Shown here: piece by piece, positions 23,121 through 34,780 of the stretch
How positions within the stretch are numbered: position 1 is the stretch's first letter
How the letters are laid out: each line of letters starts with the position of its first letter
Source: Siphonodentalium dalli
Lineage: Eukaryota > Mollusca > Scaphopoda > Gadilida > Siphonodentaliidae
NCBI GenBank assembly: GCA_032622095.1
Contig: CP136069.1
Span: forward strand, 123,122,126-123,186,125
DNA length: 64,000 nucleotides
Direction of reading: 5' to 3'
Made by a program: the position numbers and the translations under genes
The notes under the pieces: generated by a model
The model's input: only the letters and a program-made list of their open reading frames with translations
Databases searched by the model: none
Told to the model about the DNA's origin: nothing

Positions 23121-23585
23121 ATATGTGACCCGCCATATCAAATCCAGTCGGAAGTCGGGATTTTTTTACCCTGTGCCAATGCATTCTCTTATATATGCGA
23201 GTCGACCATAGGTCGCCTCGCATATATAAGAGAATGCATTGGCCTAACAATTTTTTACTATTTTAATAATTTGTTGTTGTATTCTTTAACAATTTTATAA
23301 TTTCACCCATACAGAGCCCCAGACAAACATGAGCAGACGACACTTTTCTATATGCTTCTATATATGTGTGGGGCTCCATGCAGGGTAATGGATGTTTATT
23401 ATTTTATGTCCTAAAAATTGTAAGAAACATTTATTTAAAAAACATGAAAAAAAATTGTTAGGCCAATGCATTCTCTTATATATGCGAGGCGACCTATGGT
23501 CGACTCGCATATGTAAGAGAATGCATTGGCACAGGGTAAAAAAAATCCCGACTTCCGACTGGATTTGATATGGCGGGTCACATAT
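23121..23585. repeat. Nested foldback: two hairpins in inverted orientation
   Basis: The outer arms 23,121-23,260 and 23,447-23,585 are inverse copies (ATATGTGACCCGCCATATCA outermost). Each arm itself contains a complete hairpin, GCCAATGCATTCTCTTATAT folding on ATATAAGAGAATGCATTGGC. The ~185-bp spacer is AT-rich. Family D hairpins also occur at 5,440 and 30,640. Confidence 0.9.
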
Positions 23586-23623
23586 AAAGACAGAATCCCC
23601 GCAGTACTGGTAATGCTTATAGT

Positions 23624-24213
23624 AGCGAGATCTAATAGACACAAGTTACACAGCGAGATCTAATAGACACAAGTTACACAGCGAGATCTAATAGACACAA
23701 GTTACACAGCGAGATCTAATAGACACAAGTTACACAGCGAGATATAATAGACACAAGTTACACAGCGAGATCTAATAGACACAAGTTACACAGCGAGATC
23801 TAATAGACACAAGTTACACAGCGAGATCTAATAGACACAAGTTACACAGCGAGATCTAATAGACACAAGTTACACAGCGATATCTAATAGACACAAGTTA
23901 CACAGCGAGATATAATAGACACAAGTTAAACAGCGAGATCTAATATACACAAGTTACACAGCGAGATCTAATAGACACAAGTTACACAGCGAGATCTAAT
24001 AGACACAAGTTACACAGCGAGATCTAATAGACACAGGTTACACAGCGATATCTAATAGACACAAGTTACACAGCGAGATCTAATAGACACAAGTTACACA
24101 ACGAGATATAATAGACACAAGTTACACAGCGAGATCTAATAGACACAAGTTACACAGCGAGATATAATAGACACAAGTTACACAGCGAGATCTAATAGAC
24201 ACAAGTTACACAA
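23624..24213 (+). repeat. 28-bp minisatellite (~21 copies)
   Basis: Head-to-tail copies of AGCGAGATCTAATAGACACA plus AGTTACAC with only occasional substitutions (GATATA or GATATC for GATCTA). Units abut without spacers. Confidence 0.97.
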
Positions 24214-24451
24214 CCGCTTACAATCAAATTGTTTCAAATAACACTTTTATTATTTTCCTTCAGTCGTTGCGAAATACTGTTGTATGGGTAGTGCAAAATT
24301 TTATGTGAGCGAATTATCTATACCCATTTATCCTATTGACCGTTAGAGGTGTCTAAAGGGTTGTCGTTTGACTTGACATTCACCCCACTGAGCCACAGAC
24401 AGAAATGAAATGATTAGAAAGGGGATTACACAACAAGCCAAAGGCATTATA

Positions 24452-24807
24452 TTAACCTCTTCGCTGCTAAATGACGTTATGACGTCGTGTGCTGGGCTGT
24501 TGACGTTATTGGCATTTTCCAATGGGAAAATATAGCCGGAATGTCAAAAGAACCATAAAAGTGACTCAGCTGAAAGGCTATTATCGTTCACAATCGTGGA
24601 ACATCATACACTGTTTGAAAGGTCGAGATACAGTTATTCCGATGCACTAATATCTGAGTTCCATTTATATATAATGGCCTACTTCTAGTGTGCTGAAGTA
24701 GGTCCGTAGTCCGTAGGTAGGTCCGTAGTACCTACGGACCATATAGCACACGGCGTGCACTTTTACGTCCGTAATAGATACGGACGTCATAGCAGCGAAG
24801 AGGTTAA
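24452..24807. mobile_element. TTAA-flanked miniature element
   Basis: Ends TTAACCTCTTCGCTGCT and, inverted, AGCAGCGAAGAGGTTAA, with TTAA at both edges; 356 bp, no ORF. Inner palindromic words GGTCCGTAG/CTACGGACC and GACGTC are present. Likely a non-autonomous piggyBac-type element. Confidence 0.8.
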
Positions 24808-25082
24808 GTTTGCTCCCATGCACGTGTAGTTCAAAGTGGCACTGTCTGTTCCAGGAATGGGAGTTGGAGGAGGGTCTCCAAAGTCGACAAACACATGTTA
24901 TCACCCATTTCCCCAATCGAATTGGCATCACGAGGATCTGAGGAGTCGAATGGTGTAGACTGCATTTTCCGAAGTGGCGCCGTCCGAATCAGGGAAGGGC
25001 AGCGAGTAAGGCATTATAAATTTAAAAAAAAAATGTTATCGCCGATTTTTTTTACCAAACTTGTATGTATAAATCTTTAATC
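24808..25082. other. Unassigned, locally GC-richer stretch
   Basis: Both strands have short open frames near 24,830-25,000, but no splice-site pair or domain makes a case for an exon. Confidence 0.4.
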
Positions 25083-25716
25083 TAATGGTGTTCATGGCTC
25101 AAATTATTATTATTATTACTATTATTTACATTTAAGAAACGCATTCTACATAATGTTCCAATGCGCTTTACAAGTAAATACAATAAACACACATAAAACT
25201 ATAAAAATACAAACAATAGGCCTACTACTATTAAATACAATTTGGTAACTATATTAAGAAAAATAAATTAACTAATTAAATTTAACGAAATTACTATAAA
25301 ATTAAAGCTAAAGAAACTTGAAATTTCAGTAAAAAAAATAAAAGATTGATTTAAAAAAATTAAAATAAAAGAATAAATTACAACTTCAACAACGGTGTGC
25401 ATTGAAACAACCAATGCAATAAGATTTCCAAAAATAATGATTTATAAATTGAAACATTTTTTGTTGTTTTTGAACGTCTAATCTTTAACGGTAGTCCATT
25501 CCAAATCTGGATAGATGTCTCTTGGAAGCATTTTTCAACATAACGTCCGTCTGGTTTCCTGATGTTGGTTAGGTCTAGACCACACGCACTTGAACGGGTA
25601 ACTCTGTCACACGATTTCAGTATGAACATGTCTGTTATGTATGACGGTACTTGTTTTCTGAGGGATTTAAAAACGATCACAGCACATTTAAACTGCATCC
25701 TGAACTCGAACGTCAT
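25083..25716 (-). pseudogene. LINE 3' end fragment (CR1/L2/Jockey-like)
   Basis: The minus-strand frame 25,716-25,378 ends a reverse-transcriptase polyprotein in the style of CR1/L2/Jockey elements: VFKSLRKQVPSYITDMF, then an RS/TRS patch, and IQIWNGLPLKIRRSKT, which corresponds to the usual 'W-N-S-L-P-x-x-I-R' signature near the C terminus. The following 3' region is A/T-rich and ends in an (ATT)n run at about 25,102-25,125. Only the 3' portion remains; a 5'-truncated insertion. Confidence 0.75.
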
Positions 25717-27260
25717 TATGTGATTATGAATTAGAACTCGTGTTATGTGGTCAAACTTCGAAACGTTCCCAATAAGCCGAGCACAGGTTGATTCTTTTAA
25801 CGTTCCCTTTTGTCAAATTTGTAAGAAGTGAGTTGAGACTGTCCACGCGCACTACCACTAAGGTGAGAACAGCTCAAATGACTTTTAACTGTCACGGTCA
25901 TCGACATAGTATTATCAAAGTAGGAGCCCAAATTGACACCACCGGAGTCCGGGATGAAGCTTGGTGAGGTGCAACAAAAAGCTACCGAGCTTTCTAAGTA
26001 TTCAATATGCATTATGTTTGATATAACGGTGTAGTTTATAGTTATCAAAGTGGCGCTTTCTGAGACAGTTATGAAGCCGATGGAGGGGGCACCAAAGTTC
26101 ATAAAAAATATTAACTGATTTAACCAAATATTTTCATCTCCATGATGTGACATATATTTATATAATATTAACGTTGGTCTGAATTCACGACGCCTGCATG
26201 AGTCGGGAATGGGGTTCTGTGAACCATACACGTTAAATATTCGGCTTATTCTTTCGAATCGATTAAGAAAACAGAACTAGAGTGGCAATGGGTATATGCA
26301 TAGTTGTTATATATGGCCGATATGCGACATAAAGGCTGGGTTACTTTTTGACATGGGCAACTGCATGTGGAACTATAGTTTATCATAGAATCCAAATGAA
26401 TTATAATAGCGACCATGCATGTCTTGAATAGAATTGTTGTTGTCTTAGTATATACACAAAACCTTTAGCGCCATCGTTACCGATGCCAATTATATACATG
26501 TATATGTTATAGAGAATATGTAGAATCAGCGAATCTATAGATTGTACCCAGATTCCCTGTCAGATATAAATGTGTGGGTGCGTGTGTATGCTGTTTGTCG
26601 TGTTTGGTGTTTGTTCTGATGTTTTGTGGCACCATACATTGGTATTTGTATCAGTGTAATACAAACTATCTGAAACCGGTGTAATTTCAAGTCGAAAACC
26701 ATTGGAACCAATTGGTCACTGAAACATACCGATCTATCAGCAATCCATGCTCGGCATTGACAAACTGCGAAAATAAACAATCCCCTTATAGGAAGACATC
26801 CCTCCTCTCAGCGGCAGACTTGTATCTTGGTGCTAAATTTGGATTGTTGTATTTTAATTTTTTGTGACGAATTATTCATTTTTTTTCAGGGTCGTAGTGG
26901 TGAGTGGGGCATTCAATTAGTGTGGTAACACAAGGGGACACTGTCAGAAGTTACAACTTCGACAATGCAGCAAAGATATTGGATCTGCCAAATAGTAGTG
27001 ATCTTGTGGTCAAGTTGTGGAACAACTACCAGATTTCGTTGTTGTTGGTGTTAGAATCTTAACCAATTTTAAAAGCATTATTGACTCCTATCTATACGAT
27101 GAAAATGTGACTTGTTATTGTTCATAACCCATTTTGTGATATCGTTTTATATTTACTGTAATACCATCTGGGACTGTAAGTCGAACGACTTGTTCCTTAT
27201 TAAATTGATGTTGATATTGATATTACTAAGGTCTTTATGTGATTATATTTATTTCATTGT
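25717..27260. other. Unassigned stretch
   Basis: A 144-codon minus-strand frame (25,797-26,231) lacks recognisable motifs. A textbook acceptor (poly-T then CAG at 26,889) lies only 10 bp before GTGAGT, without a supporting exon. Nothing else is seen. Confidence 0.4.
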
Positions 27261-27295
27261 AGGTTGTCGTGACATCTACATGTAGTTGAAAAAGG

Positions 27296-27832
27296 TTGGA
27301 GCATGTGGATAGTTTCAGCCAGACAGATTCAACCCTAGAGAACGTGGCGCTCGAGTCGACAAGCAAACGACACAGCATTCCTTTAGGCAGTCCGTTCTAT
27401 ACGGAGTGGAAAACAGCAATAACGATGGAACATAACGAGGCACGCGATCCGCCAGGCGGCAACACCGATCAGCACGTCCCTTTGCCGCGGGACACAAACT
27501 GGGCGTCGGTTGACACGGCAACCAGAATCCGTATGTGTTACAACACTAAAACGATGCCATCATCGAATTCATCAGACAGTAACATTGCTGTTGTACAGGG
27601 AACTGTTGATAATAATCGCAAGTACGTCAAAGGCGATATGTCTTGTATCCAGACGAACATGGGAAAGAGCTGCGAGTACAATGAAACCAAAGGACATGAA
27701 AATTCAGGAAAATCGCTAGACATAGAAGATGTTGCTGACAGGGATGAACTCCATGCAAACGAACATATATCGGGATACGTGCCTGGGAATAAAAGGGTTA
27801 AGTCCCTAATTTCTGATTTGGATATTATGTAA
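27296..27832 (+). CDS. Orphan open exon, unknown protein (hypothetical)
   Basis: The frame stays open for 178 codons in AT-rich DNA and ends in TAA at 27,830-27,832. It has no low-complexity runs and a balanced, polar composition rich in Ser, Asn, Asp and Thr (SQTDST, SSNSSDSN), with no membrane segment or Cys pattern. This is like the disordered C-terminal exon of a larger protein. A stop lies in frame at 27,287, so coding would begin after an acceptor around 27,294, or at the in-frame ATG at 27,425. An intron-like TTTATTTCATTGTAG ends at 27,262 but in an unsuitable frame. The length is unlikely by chance; I do not recognise the protein. Confidence 0.35.
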   Translation: MEHVDSFSQTDSTLENVALESTSKRHSIPLGSPFYTEWKTAITMEHNEARDPPGGNTDQHVPLPRDTNWASVDTATRIRMCYNTKTMPSSNSSDSNIAVVQGTVDNNRKYVKGDMSCIQTNMGKSCEYNETKGHENSGKSLDIEDVADRDELHANEHISGYVPGNKRVKSLISDLDIM

Positions 27833-28639
27833 TGAGAGATGAACACGCACGTATACAATGTATGCTGGTCCGCAAGATGTACATGTGTATATGTACGTGT
27901 ACGGCAATACGGATAAATATTATGCAGATGTATACGGCATGTTCATGCTCGCAACGGCATCACAATCATGACATCTGGAACATATATGTGCATATTTACA
28001 ATATGGACTACATATCGTACAGAAATTGAAGTTTATTGCGAGAAGTAGATCCACTGTACAGGGGCTATTCATATATATGTTCTCAGTGTTGTACAGAAAT
28101 AGCTTTCCACGCGAAAGTTTTCCATAGTATACAGGGACGTGGCGAAAGAATGCGGTTGGGTATCCCACCCCCCCCCTCCATTTGGAAACAATTTTCAACA
28201 ATTGAAAATTCCATGCCTCGATCTTAGCAGCAGCTAACACTCTCAGAGCGAAAGTAGATTGAACAATAATGATCAACAATGTAAAACTCAGCTACCAACT
28301 TTATGATGATGCAATTGGTCGTCAGACTTTCTCGCATATCAATAAGAAGAACATGGAGAAATAGGTAAATCATTGTTATGTAAACAAATATTGCTAATCG
28401 TGTTGTAAGTTCAAATATGTTAGTCTTAATATTATTTCAGAATATTTTTCGCAATGTTTTGACCTTCAAAATTTCCAATGTTTACCGTGAAGAATGACAA
28501 ATAAAAGAATTAAGTCGCTCTTCAAAAGCTTTCGGTCTTTGTCCTTCTTCAGTTGATATTATTCAGACTAAATCACACGATGGCATTCAGGTAAACATAT
28601 ATATACCAATGACGAAATTGAATTAACACTGAATAATAT
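27833..28639. other. Unassigned stretch
   Basis: Mostly featureless; a short C run at about 28,168. A possible degenerate hammerhead-like motif on the minus strand at 28,529-28,556 is discussed under findings. Confidence 0.4.
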
Positions 28640-28745
28640 TGTAGCACTAAAACCACGGAACCGGGGCTGGGTGAATATATGAAACCACGGAAACTTGTGA
28701 ATCCAATATGGCCGCGAGTTAGTGACAGGGCGTATTGATGGCTGA
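28640..28745. repeat. Fragment of the 316-474 hairpin family
   Basis: GCACTAAAACCACGGAACCG, GGGGCTGGGTG and AATATGGCCGCGAGT align with one arm and flank of the family seen at 316-474 and 52,430-52,550. Confidence 0.6.
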
Positions 28746-29982
28746 CAAACATGTCAAACATACGGCAAATATTTCACGAACAATATTCAATCCATTTACA
28801 TGTAATTAGTTGGTAAAAAATGACGATGTTTCCTGCCAATTTCGATATAAAACTTTATGAAAATAACAACAGTTACTTTGTGCGAGGTTCCACACCATTT
28901 TAAAGATGGTCTATCACTTCCGAGCCACAATTACAACAACGACATTATTTTTTATAAATAGATTATTTGTAATTAGGCGCAATTCTATATGAAAGTTGTT
29001 AATCGAATTTAGTGGACGAGCTTTACAAATTTCGTATGGCATTGCGACGAATTTGAGATCCTTTTTATCACATAATCATATGTTATCAAGGAAAAATTAT
29101 CTCGAAACGGCTAAGGTTAAAAAATTATAATATTGATTTCCTTATCACAACCAAAGATGAAGTAAAGACACCTTCAAGAAAAAATAAAGTTCCATTTAAA
29201 TGTGTCTTTTCGTGTTGACAAAATTGTTCAACCACACTTACATCTTCCATGTTTATATCATAGTCAACACTAAAAAACCCAGAACAAATTGAATATCATA
29301 ATTGTATTCTAATAAACACAATAATAACAACATTGATCGATATCATTGTGCTAAGCTCTTACGTCCATGCGCGTGCCGATAATACACGTGTCTTACTAAA
29401 ATTATGAGACAGGGTTTAGGTATAAATCCTGATTTCAAGATTATAAATAGCAATTTTATGAATAAAATACAGATACAAATGCAGATGGGCTATATTATTT
29501 ATATATAACGCCCCAATAAAGTGGTTTATTTGTATCGTAATTAGAAGAAATCACGTAGCAAATCTGGAAATTTTCGTGATTGCATGACGCTGCTAAAAAA
29601 TATGCATGCATGTAGACTTCTCCTTCTTGGTACGCTCTAGGCACGCACTGGACGCTTTTGAGCAAATTTCTGTTCTAAAATTGGCTAGCCCCTAAAACTG
29701 TTCCATGAATGCCATAAGAAATTGATATTAATTGATAGAAGCTTTTTCCGTACAGGTGTCCTCGAATCGGATAGATCTCTTATTTTATGCCATGGAATGT
29801 ATATAAAACTTGCTGTGAAGAGATAGACTATCTTTAATAACTCTATATTGATAAAGTTGTTTGTAATCAGCAACGAGGTCGCATATATATTCAGATGGAA
29901 GATAGTATCAAACACATTTATTATGTATGATTGATTACAATCTCTATAATTATACCGCACACACAGGGCAACGATAAGGCGG
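28746..29982. other. Unassigned AT-rich stretch
   Basis: No gene or recognisable repeat. Confidence 0.5.
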
Positions 29983-30427
29983 CAAGTCTGCAAATAGCGT
30001 GCCTGTCATTTGCAGAATGAGGTCCCCAGAGGGTGAATTTAGTGATGCTATCCCGCATAGCGGGTTAGCATCACCAAATTCACCATATGGAGACCTCTTT
30101 CTGCTTAGGCCTCATCTTCTGGGAAGTATCTATAGTATCAAATTAACATTGTTTTTAGTTACATTTCCCTTCTAGAAAGTTTCTATATCCCCTAATTTTC
30201 ATAAGATAAAATTCATAATTGAGGTGTCCAATGGGTGAACATCACCAACTTCAACTGGGGAACTTCAATCTGATCCCAGATCTGCCATCGCAGTTGAGGG
30301 CCTTAGCAGAATGAGGTCCCCAGAGGGTGAATTTAGTGACACTAGCCCGCTATGCGGGATAGCGTCACTAAATTCACCCTCTGGGGACCTCATTCTGCAA
30401 ATGACAGACACGCTATTTGCAGGCTTG
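29983..30427. repeat. Nested foldback: hairpin pair in inverted orientation
   Basis: Outer arms start CAAGTCTGCAAATAGCGT (29,983) and end ACGCTATTTGCAGGCTTG (30,427). Within, two complete hairpins are built from GAATGAGGTCCCCAGAGGGT and its complement around CCCGCATAGCGGG-type apices, at about 30,012-30,106 and 30,304-30,400. This is the same architecture as 23,121-23,585, with unrelated sequence. Confidence 0.9.
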
Positions 30428-30592
30428 TAAGGCGGTCGCGTGGTCTCACTACTTGGACTAACTGACCTTGATATTTAGTTATACTCCATAACCCTAATAA
30501 AGTATATTAATAATATGGGAGGTAATTGTAAGTTTGTGTAATAGAAATTATAGAATACACGTCAATGGCAAAATGCATCCACCACAGTGGCC

Positions 30593-30854
30593 TTAACCCT
30601 TCTGTGGCGGGAGATGCTCTGGTGCAGCATTAAAGAGCATATGCCAGTGCATATATACGGGTTTCGCATATTGAGCCTCGCATATATAAGAGAATGCAAA
30701 GGCTTACACGGTCCAGGTAAATATTGTCAGGCCAATGTACAGTTTATTATCTTAAATACGAGAATCCCAATGGGCGACTCGCATATATATAAGAGAATAC
30801 AATTTCACAGGGTTTTCGTAAAACTTCAGGATGTTCCAGTCATGAAAGGGTTAA
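30593..30854. mobile_element. TTAACCCTT miniature element with family D hairpin
   Basis: Bounded by TTAACCCTTCTGTGGCGGG and, inverted, TTAACCCTTTCATGACTGG, with TTAA edges. It contains GCATATATAAGAGAATGC words of family D. It has no real ORF. Confidence 0.7.
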
Positions 30855-30929
30855 TTGGCCACATTTTTCAAAAAAGTTGAATCGTCCATGCCTGACACAA
30901 CACTATTTGAAATTGCAAATCAAAGCAAA

Positions 30930-31130
30930 TAACGCGGTTATAAAAGTCAACAATGAGACATCCGCGAAGATACATCCTCAAATAACATACATCCTGCAAA
31001 AACGTCTAACCAGTACGCAATGTAGCGAGTACGTTATTGATCACATTTACTCCATAGCTCATATGACAGCGACACATATGCCTGGCAGTATCCACCATAT
31101 AGAGGGTGTAATAATATATATATAATATAT
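30930..31130. repeat. Dispersed repeat family C
   Basis: Shares GAGACATCCGCGAAGATACA, CTGCAAAAACGTCTAACC and an AGCGAGTACGTTATTGATCA-like block with 4,080-4,235 and 53,110-53,430. Confidence 0.65.
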
Positions 31131-31159
31131 TTATTATCCGCCGTTTTACGATACTCATT

Positions 31160-31480
31160 GACGGGTTGTTTCGTTGGAAAATTGTAAAGCGGCAAACTTC
31201 AAAGTTGGGTCGCGCTATTAGCTATAGACAGCCAGCTTGACTAACGTAATCGACCGACGTTCCAGTTTTGTAGAAACTGGTTCAGATTATTCAGAGTTCA
31301 TGAGGCAACTTCAAGTTGGAGTATATAAGCGCTATAACCCATGCAATGTATATCGACGTTAAAAAGACGCCCGATACATATGAGATACGAGCGGCGTTGG
31401 CGGTGGGTATGCTGTTAAAATATGCACCTCCGTAAAAAAAAAACCGCCATAGACAGAAATAATAGTAAAATATAGACAGA
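31160..31480. repeat. Coding-derived repeat F, copy 1
   Basis: AAGCGGCAAACTTCAAAGTT, a GAAACTGGTT block and a block translating as EFMRQLQVGVYKRYNP correspond to 63,027-63,281, whose frame reads DFIRQLKMCSKRDNP. This copy is interrupted by stops. It looks like a decayed piece of a protein-coding multicopy element, family unknown. Confidence 0.5.
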
Positions 31481-31539
31481 CCTTGTTCTTTTACCAATCA
31501 GAAATATGGCATAAACAGTATTTTATTGTCAATCTTTTG

Positions 31540-31830
31540 CCTTTGTTATGTAAACAAAAGCAAAAAACGTTACAGAACCTGGCTTTTGTTTAGATCCGGA
31601 TATGGTAAACATATAAAGAGCGTTATTTGTTACTGTTTTCCTTATATGTATATAATAAAGAGCGTTTATATCATTTTTGTGTGATTAACCAATAGAATTG
31701 CGCTGTGTTATGTAAACAGAAGCACAACTTATGTAACACGAGCAGGCTCTTGTTTACGTACACCATCGTACGTCTTGACGACAATATACTATTTACGCGC
31801 TGATTATGTATGCTCTTTATAATAGAACTT
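31540..31830 (+). repeat. Repeat G with paired AAAGAGCGTT boxes
   Basis: Contains CTTTGTTATGTAAACAAAAG, two AAAGAGCGTT boxes about 42 bp apart (31,613 and 31,655), then TTGTGTGATTA and CTCTTGTTTACGTA blocks. An inverse copy lies at about 35,770-36,000. Confidence 0.75.
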
Positions 31831-31834
31831 GAAA

Positions 31835-34100
31835 ACATGGAAACGTCAGATCCGAGTGAATACTGGAAGTTTATTAAAAAAATGAGAGATGATAGTAGGA
31901 AAGATAACGACGATCTTGATCCAGACATTATGATTTATATTGCAACAGCGCTCATCGGGATAAAGATACTTTTATATGTAAAACAGACAAACCTAAGATC
32001 ATTTGCGATCTCAATAATGATGAAATTTCGACCCTGGAAGTAATAGGCGTTCTGAAGAGTTTGAAAAATAATAAATCTCCAGGCAGTGACGGGCTGCGGA
32101 ATGAACTATTGAAAGCCGTCGGACCGATTATGGCACAAGATTTAACAAAGTTGTTTAATTTGGTTCTGAACTCTTCATATTATCCTACATGTTGGAGCGA
32201 GTCCACACTGACACCTATCTATAAAAAAGGTGATCGTCACGATCCAAACAATTATAGAGCTATAGCTTTGAGCAGTTCTATAAGTAAAATATTTAACAAA
32301 ATAATCAATACACGAATTTCCAAATTTTTGGATGATAATGATATTATAAGTGATAATCAATATGGATTTAGAAAAAATAGAAGCACGATTGATAGTGCTT
32401 TCATTTTAAAATCGCTAACTACTAAGTACCTGAAAGAGGCAAAACCTCTATATGCAGTATTTGTAGACTTCCGTAAGGCATTTGATACTGTCCACCGAGA
32501 GACAATGTTTACTAAATTGAAACATGTTGGTATCAATGGCAATATTGTGAAAACTATTGAATCTATGTATGCGTCAAGTGCTTATTCGGTACGAACTAGC
32601 CAAGGTTATGGGCCTCATATTATTTCAAATATTGGCGTTAGACAAGGATGTATTATTTCTCCCACAATTTTCAAAATATTTATTGATGACATTAGCGCCG
32701 AATTTTATGATTCGTGCAAACCGGTTAAAGTTGGCGAATAATATCTAAGTCATATGCTATTTGCAGATGATCTGGTTATGCTATCTGAAACTGCTGAAGG
32801 TATGCAAAGATGTTTGAATAAATTGGAGAATTACAGCATAAGGAACAAAGTAGAAGTGAATCTTCAGAAAACTGAATGCCTGATATTCAGGAAACGAGCA
32901 ACAAAAAAAATAACTGCCTTTAAATTAAGCAACACTCCGTTGGAAACAGTTAAGGAATATACCTATCTTGGTATTAAATTTTGTGCGAATGGAAAATTTT
33001 GCAAAGCCCAGATAGATGTTAACAACAAAGGGTTAAAAGCAATGTATAGTTTAATGTCATCCTTGCGCAAACATGAAATTTTCTCAGTAAGCATTTGGTG
33101 TAAACTATTTGACAAGCTGATAAAACCTATCGTTTTATATGGTTGTGAAATATGGGCATCGCATATTAATATTAACAAGCTCGAATCTATTCCATGTGAA
33201 ATTACACATGTTAAATTTTGTAAATCGGTGTTGGGTTTAAATAGAATGGCGTCTAATCACGCGACAAGAGCAGAATTGGGCAGATTTCCGATAGCACATG
33301 ATGCGATAATGAATGCTGTAAGATATATGCTTAAACTGTCTGAAAGAAAACCGAATATGTTACTTCAGAATTCTGCCCAAATATGCGAGGAATATATAAT
33401 TCCACCGTTTTTGGCAGAAGCACTTCACATGCCAAAAATAAGCGATTTAGAGAATAACCTATCGCTGGAATATCTCAATAAAGTCCGGGAAGAATTAAAA
33501 TGCGTTCATATTCTAACGTTCAAAAACGAAATATTCGATGACAACAAGAAAAATGGTATGAATAAATTAAGAACGTATCGTTGTTTCAAAGAACAATATG
33601 AAATTGAACCATACTTACTCCAAATTACTAATTTTTATACGAGATCGTGTTTCAGTAAGTTTAGAGTAAGCAATCATAAGTTGCAGGTAGAGGTTGGGCG
33701 ACACGCTCAGCCAAAAATACCTTACGAGAAACGCATATGTAAAAAATGTGAAGCAAATGAAATTGAAACGGAAGAACACTTTATAATGAGATGTGAAAAA
33801 CATAACCATTTGCGGAAGAGAATTTTCACTGAAATAGGAGTTCACCAACCAATTTTCGTAAACTTTGATGAAATAGAAAAGTTCATATTCCTCATGAAGG
33901 CTGAACACCCGAGCATATGCAATCTGATCTGTAACATGGTTCGGCAGTTTTCCGCAAATAAATGAGAATATAGTGTTGAGTTACAAATACATGTTATATA
34001 TATATTTTATATGAAATTTTCTTGACTTGTGTTTAAATTATCTGTATTATGACAACTGCCCCGCGTGGGTGTATTATGTCAATAAAAAAATGTTAAATGT
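31835..34100 (+). pseudogene. Non-LTR retrotransposon (LINE), 5'-truncated and broken
   Basis: Remains of an ORF2 polyprotein. 31,846-32,043 encodes the spacer before the reverse transcriptase (DPSEYWKFIKKM). A frameshift near 32,045 leads into the RT frame from 32,061 (KNNKSPGSDGLRNELL). RT landmarks are NYRAIALSS, YAVFVDFRKAFDTV (motif A), GVRQGCIISP (motif B) and FADDLVML (motif C). A single in-frame TAA at 32,739 separates B from C. After RT come a thumb and C-terminal region and a Cys-rich finger (C-x2-C ... H ... C). The ORF ends at 33,965, followed by a 3' region with AATAAA near 34,080. The endonuclease is missing. Not capable of retrotransposition as read; clade not assigned. Confidence 0.85.
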
Positions 34101-34585
34101 TAAAAAATGTTATGAACAAAACTATATATTTTTTAATATTCCTTCTGTTGATGGCGATTTGAACAAATATGAATATTTCTGCAACGAACGCCGTCCGATA
34201 CATATTAATGTGTCCAAAAATCACACATAAAAATACGCGAGGTTCCTTTAATAAAGTCTTGCGAGGTCTTATAATAGCAATACGTTGGTCGAAACGAACG
34301 GTATTGAAATTCCCACCAGATCATAAACATAAACATTGTAAAATGTCAAAGCATCAACAACAATCTATGGATTCTCAACCGAAACATTTGAATTAAAATC
34401 AACATGCACATGAAACATGGATATCCTATACTAAAAACATAATCACGGTGGGGAATCACGTGGTTTCGAGGTTGGTGAATACCACGCATTCAAAATGTGC
34501 AAACGCACAAAATCATAATATACGAGGAACTGATACAAAACATATCAGTTTGACTGTTACGAGCATATGCTGGTTTATTTGTGAA
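34101..34585. other. Unassigned stretch
   Basis: Includes GGGAATCACGTGGTTTCGAG at about 34,451, found again inverted with mismatches near 39,995-40,020. Confidence 0.4.
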
Positions 34586-34780
34586 ACAAAGTTTATACCT
34601 TATTTGTTCGGAAATACTTAGTGGTTTTCTATGACATTCTGACCAAAGTTGCCAGTCGGAGGTGCGTGGAATACGCCAGTTCATAGTTCATACAGCTCGG
34701 AAAATCCTTCAACTGACAACTTTGGTCAGAATGTTAGAGTAAACAGATGTGAATTTGGACATAAATAAGGTATCAGCTTG
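34586..34780. repeat. Imperfect inverted repeat
   Basis: ACATTCTGACCAAAGTTG (34,633) and CAACTTTGGTCAGAATGT (ending 34,735) form 18-bp arms. Further out, ATACCTTATTTG and ATAAATAAGGTAT also pair. Confidence 0.75.

Noticed and set aside
23624..24213. CRISPR-like regular array of ~28-bp repeats
   Set aside because: Units abut with no spacers, and the DNA is eukaryotic; it is a minisatellite.
25797..26231. 144-codon minus-strand ORF next to the LINE fragment
   Set aside because: No RT-like or other motif; not continuous with the LINE frame at 25,716.
26879..26905. A 10-bp micro-exon between TTTTTTTTCAG and GTGAGT
   Set aside because: Good splice-like sequences but no flanking coding exons to join; likely chance.
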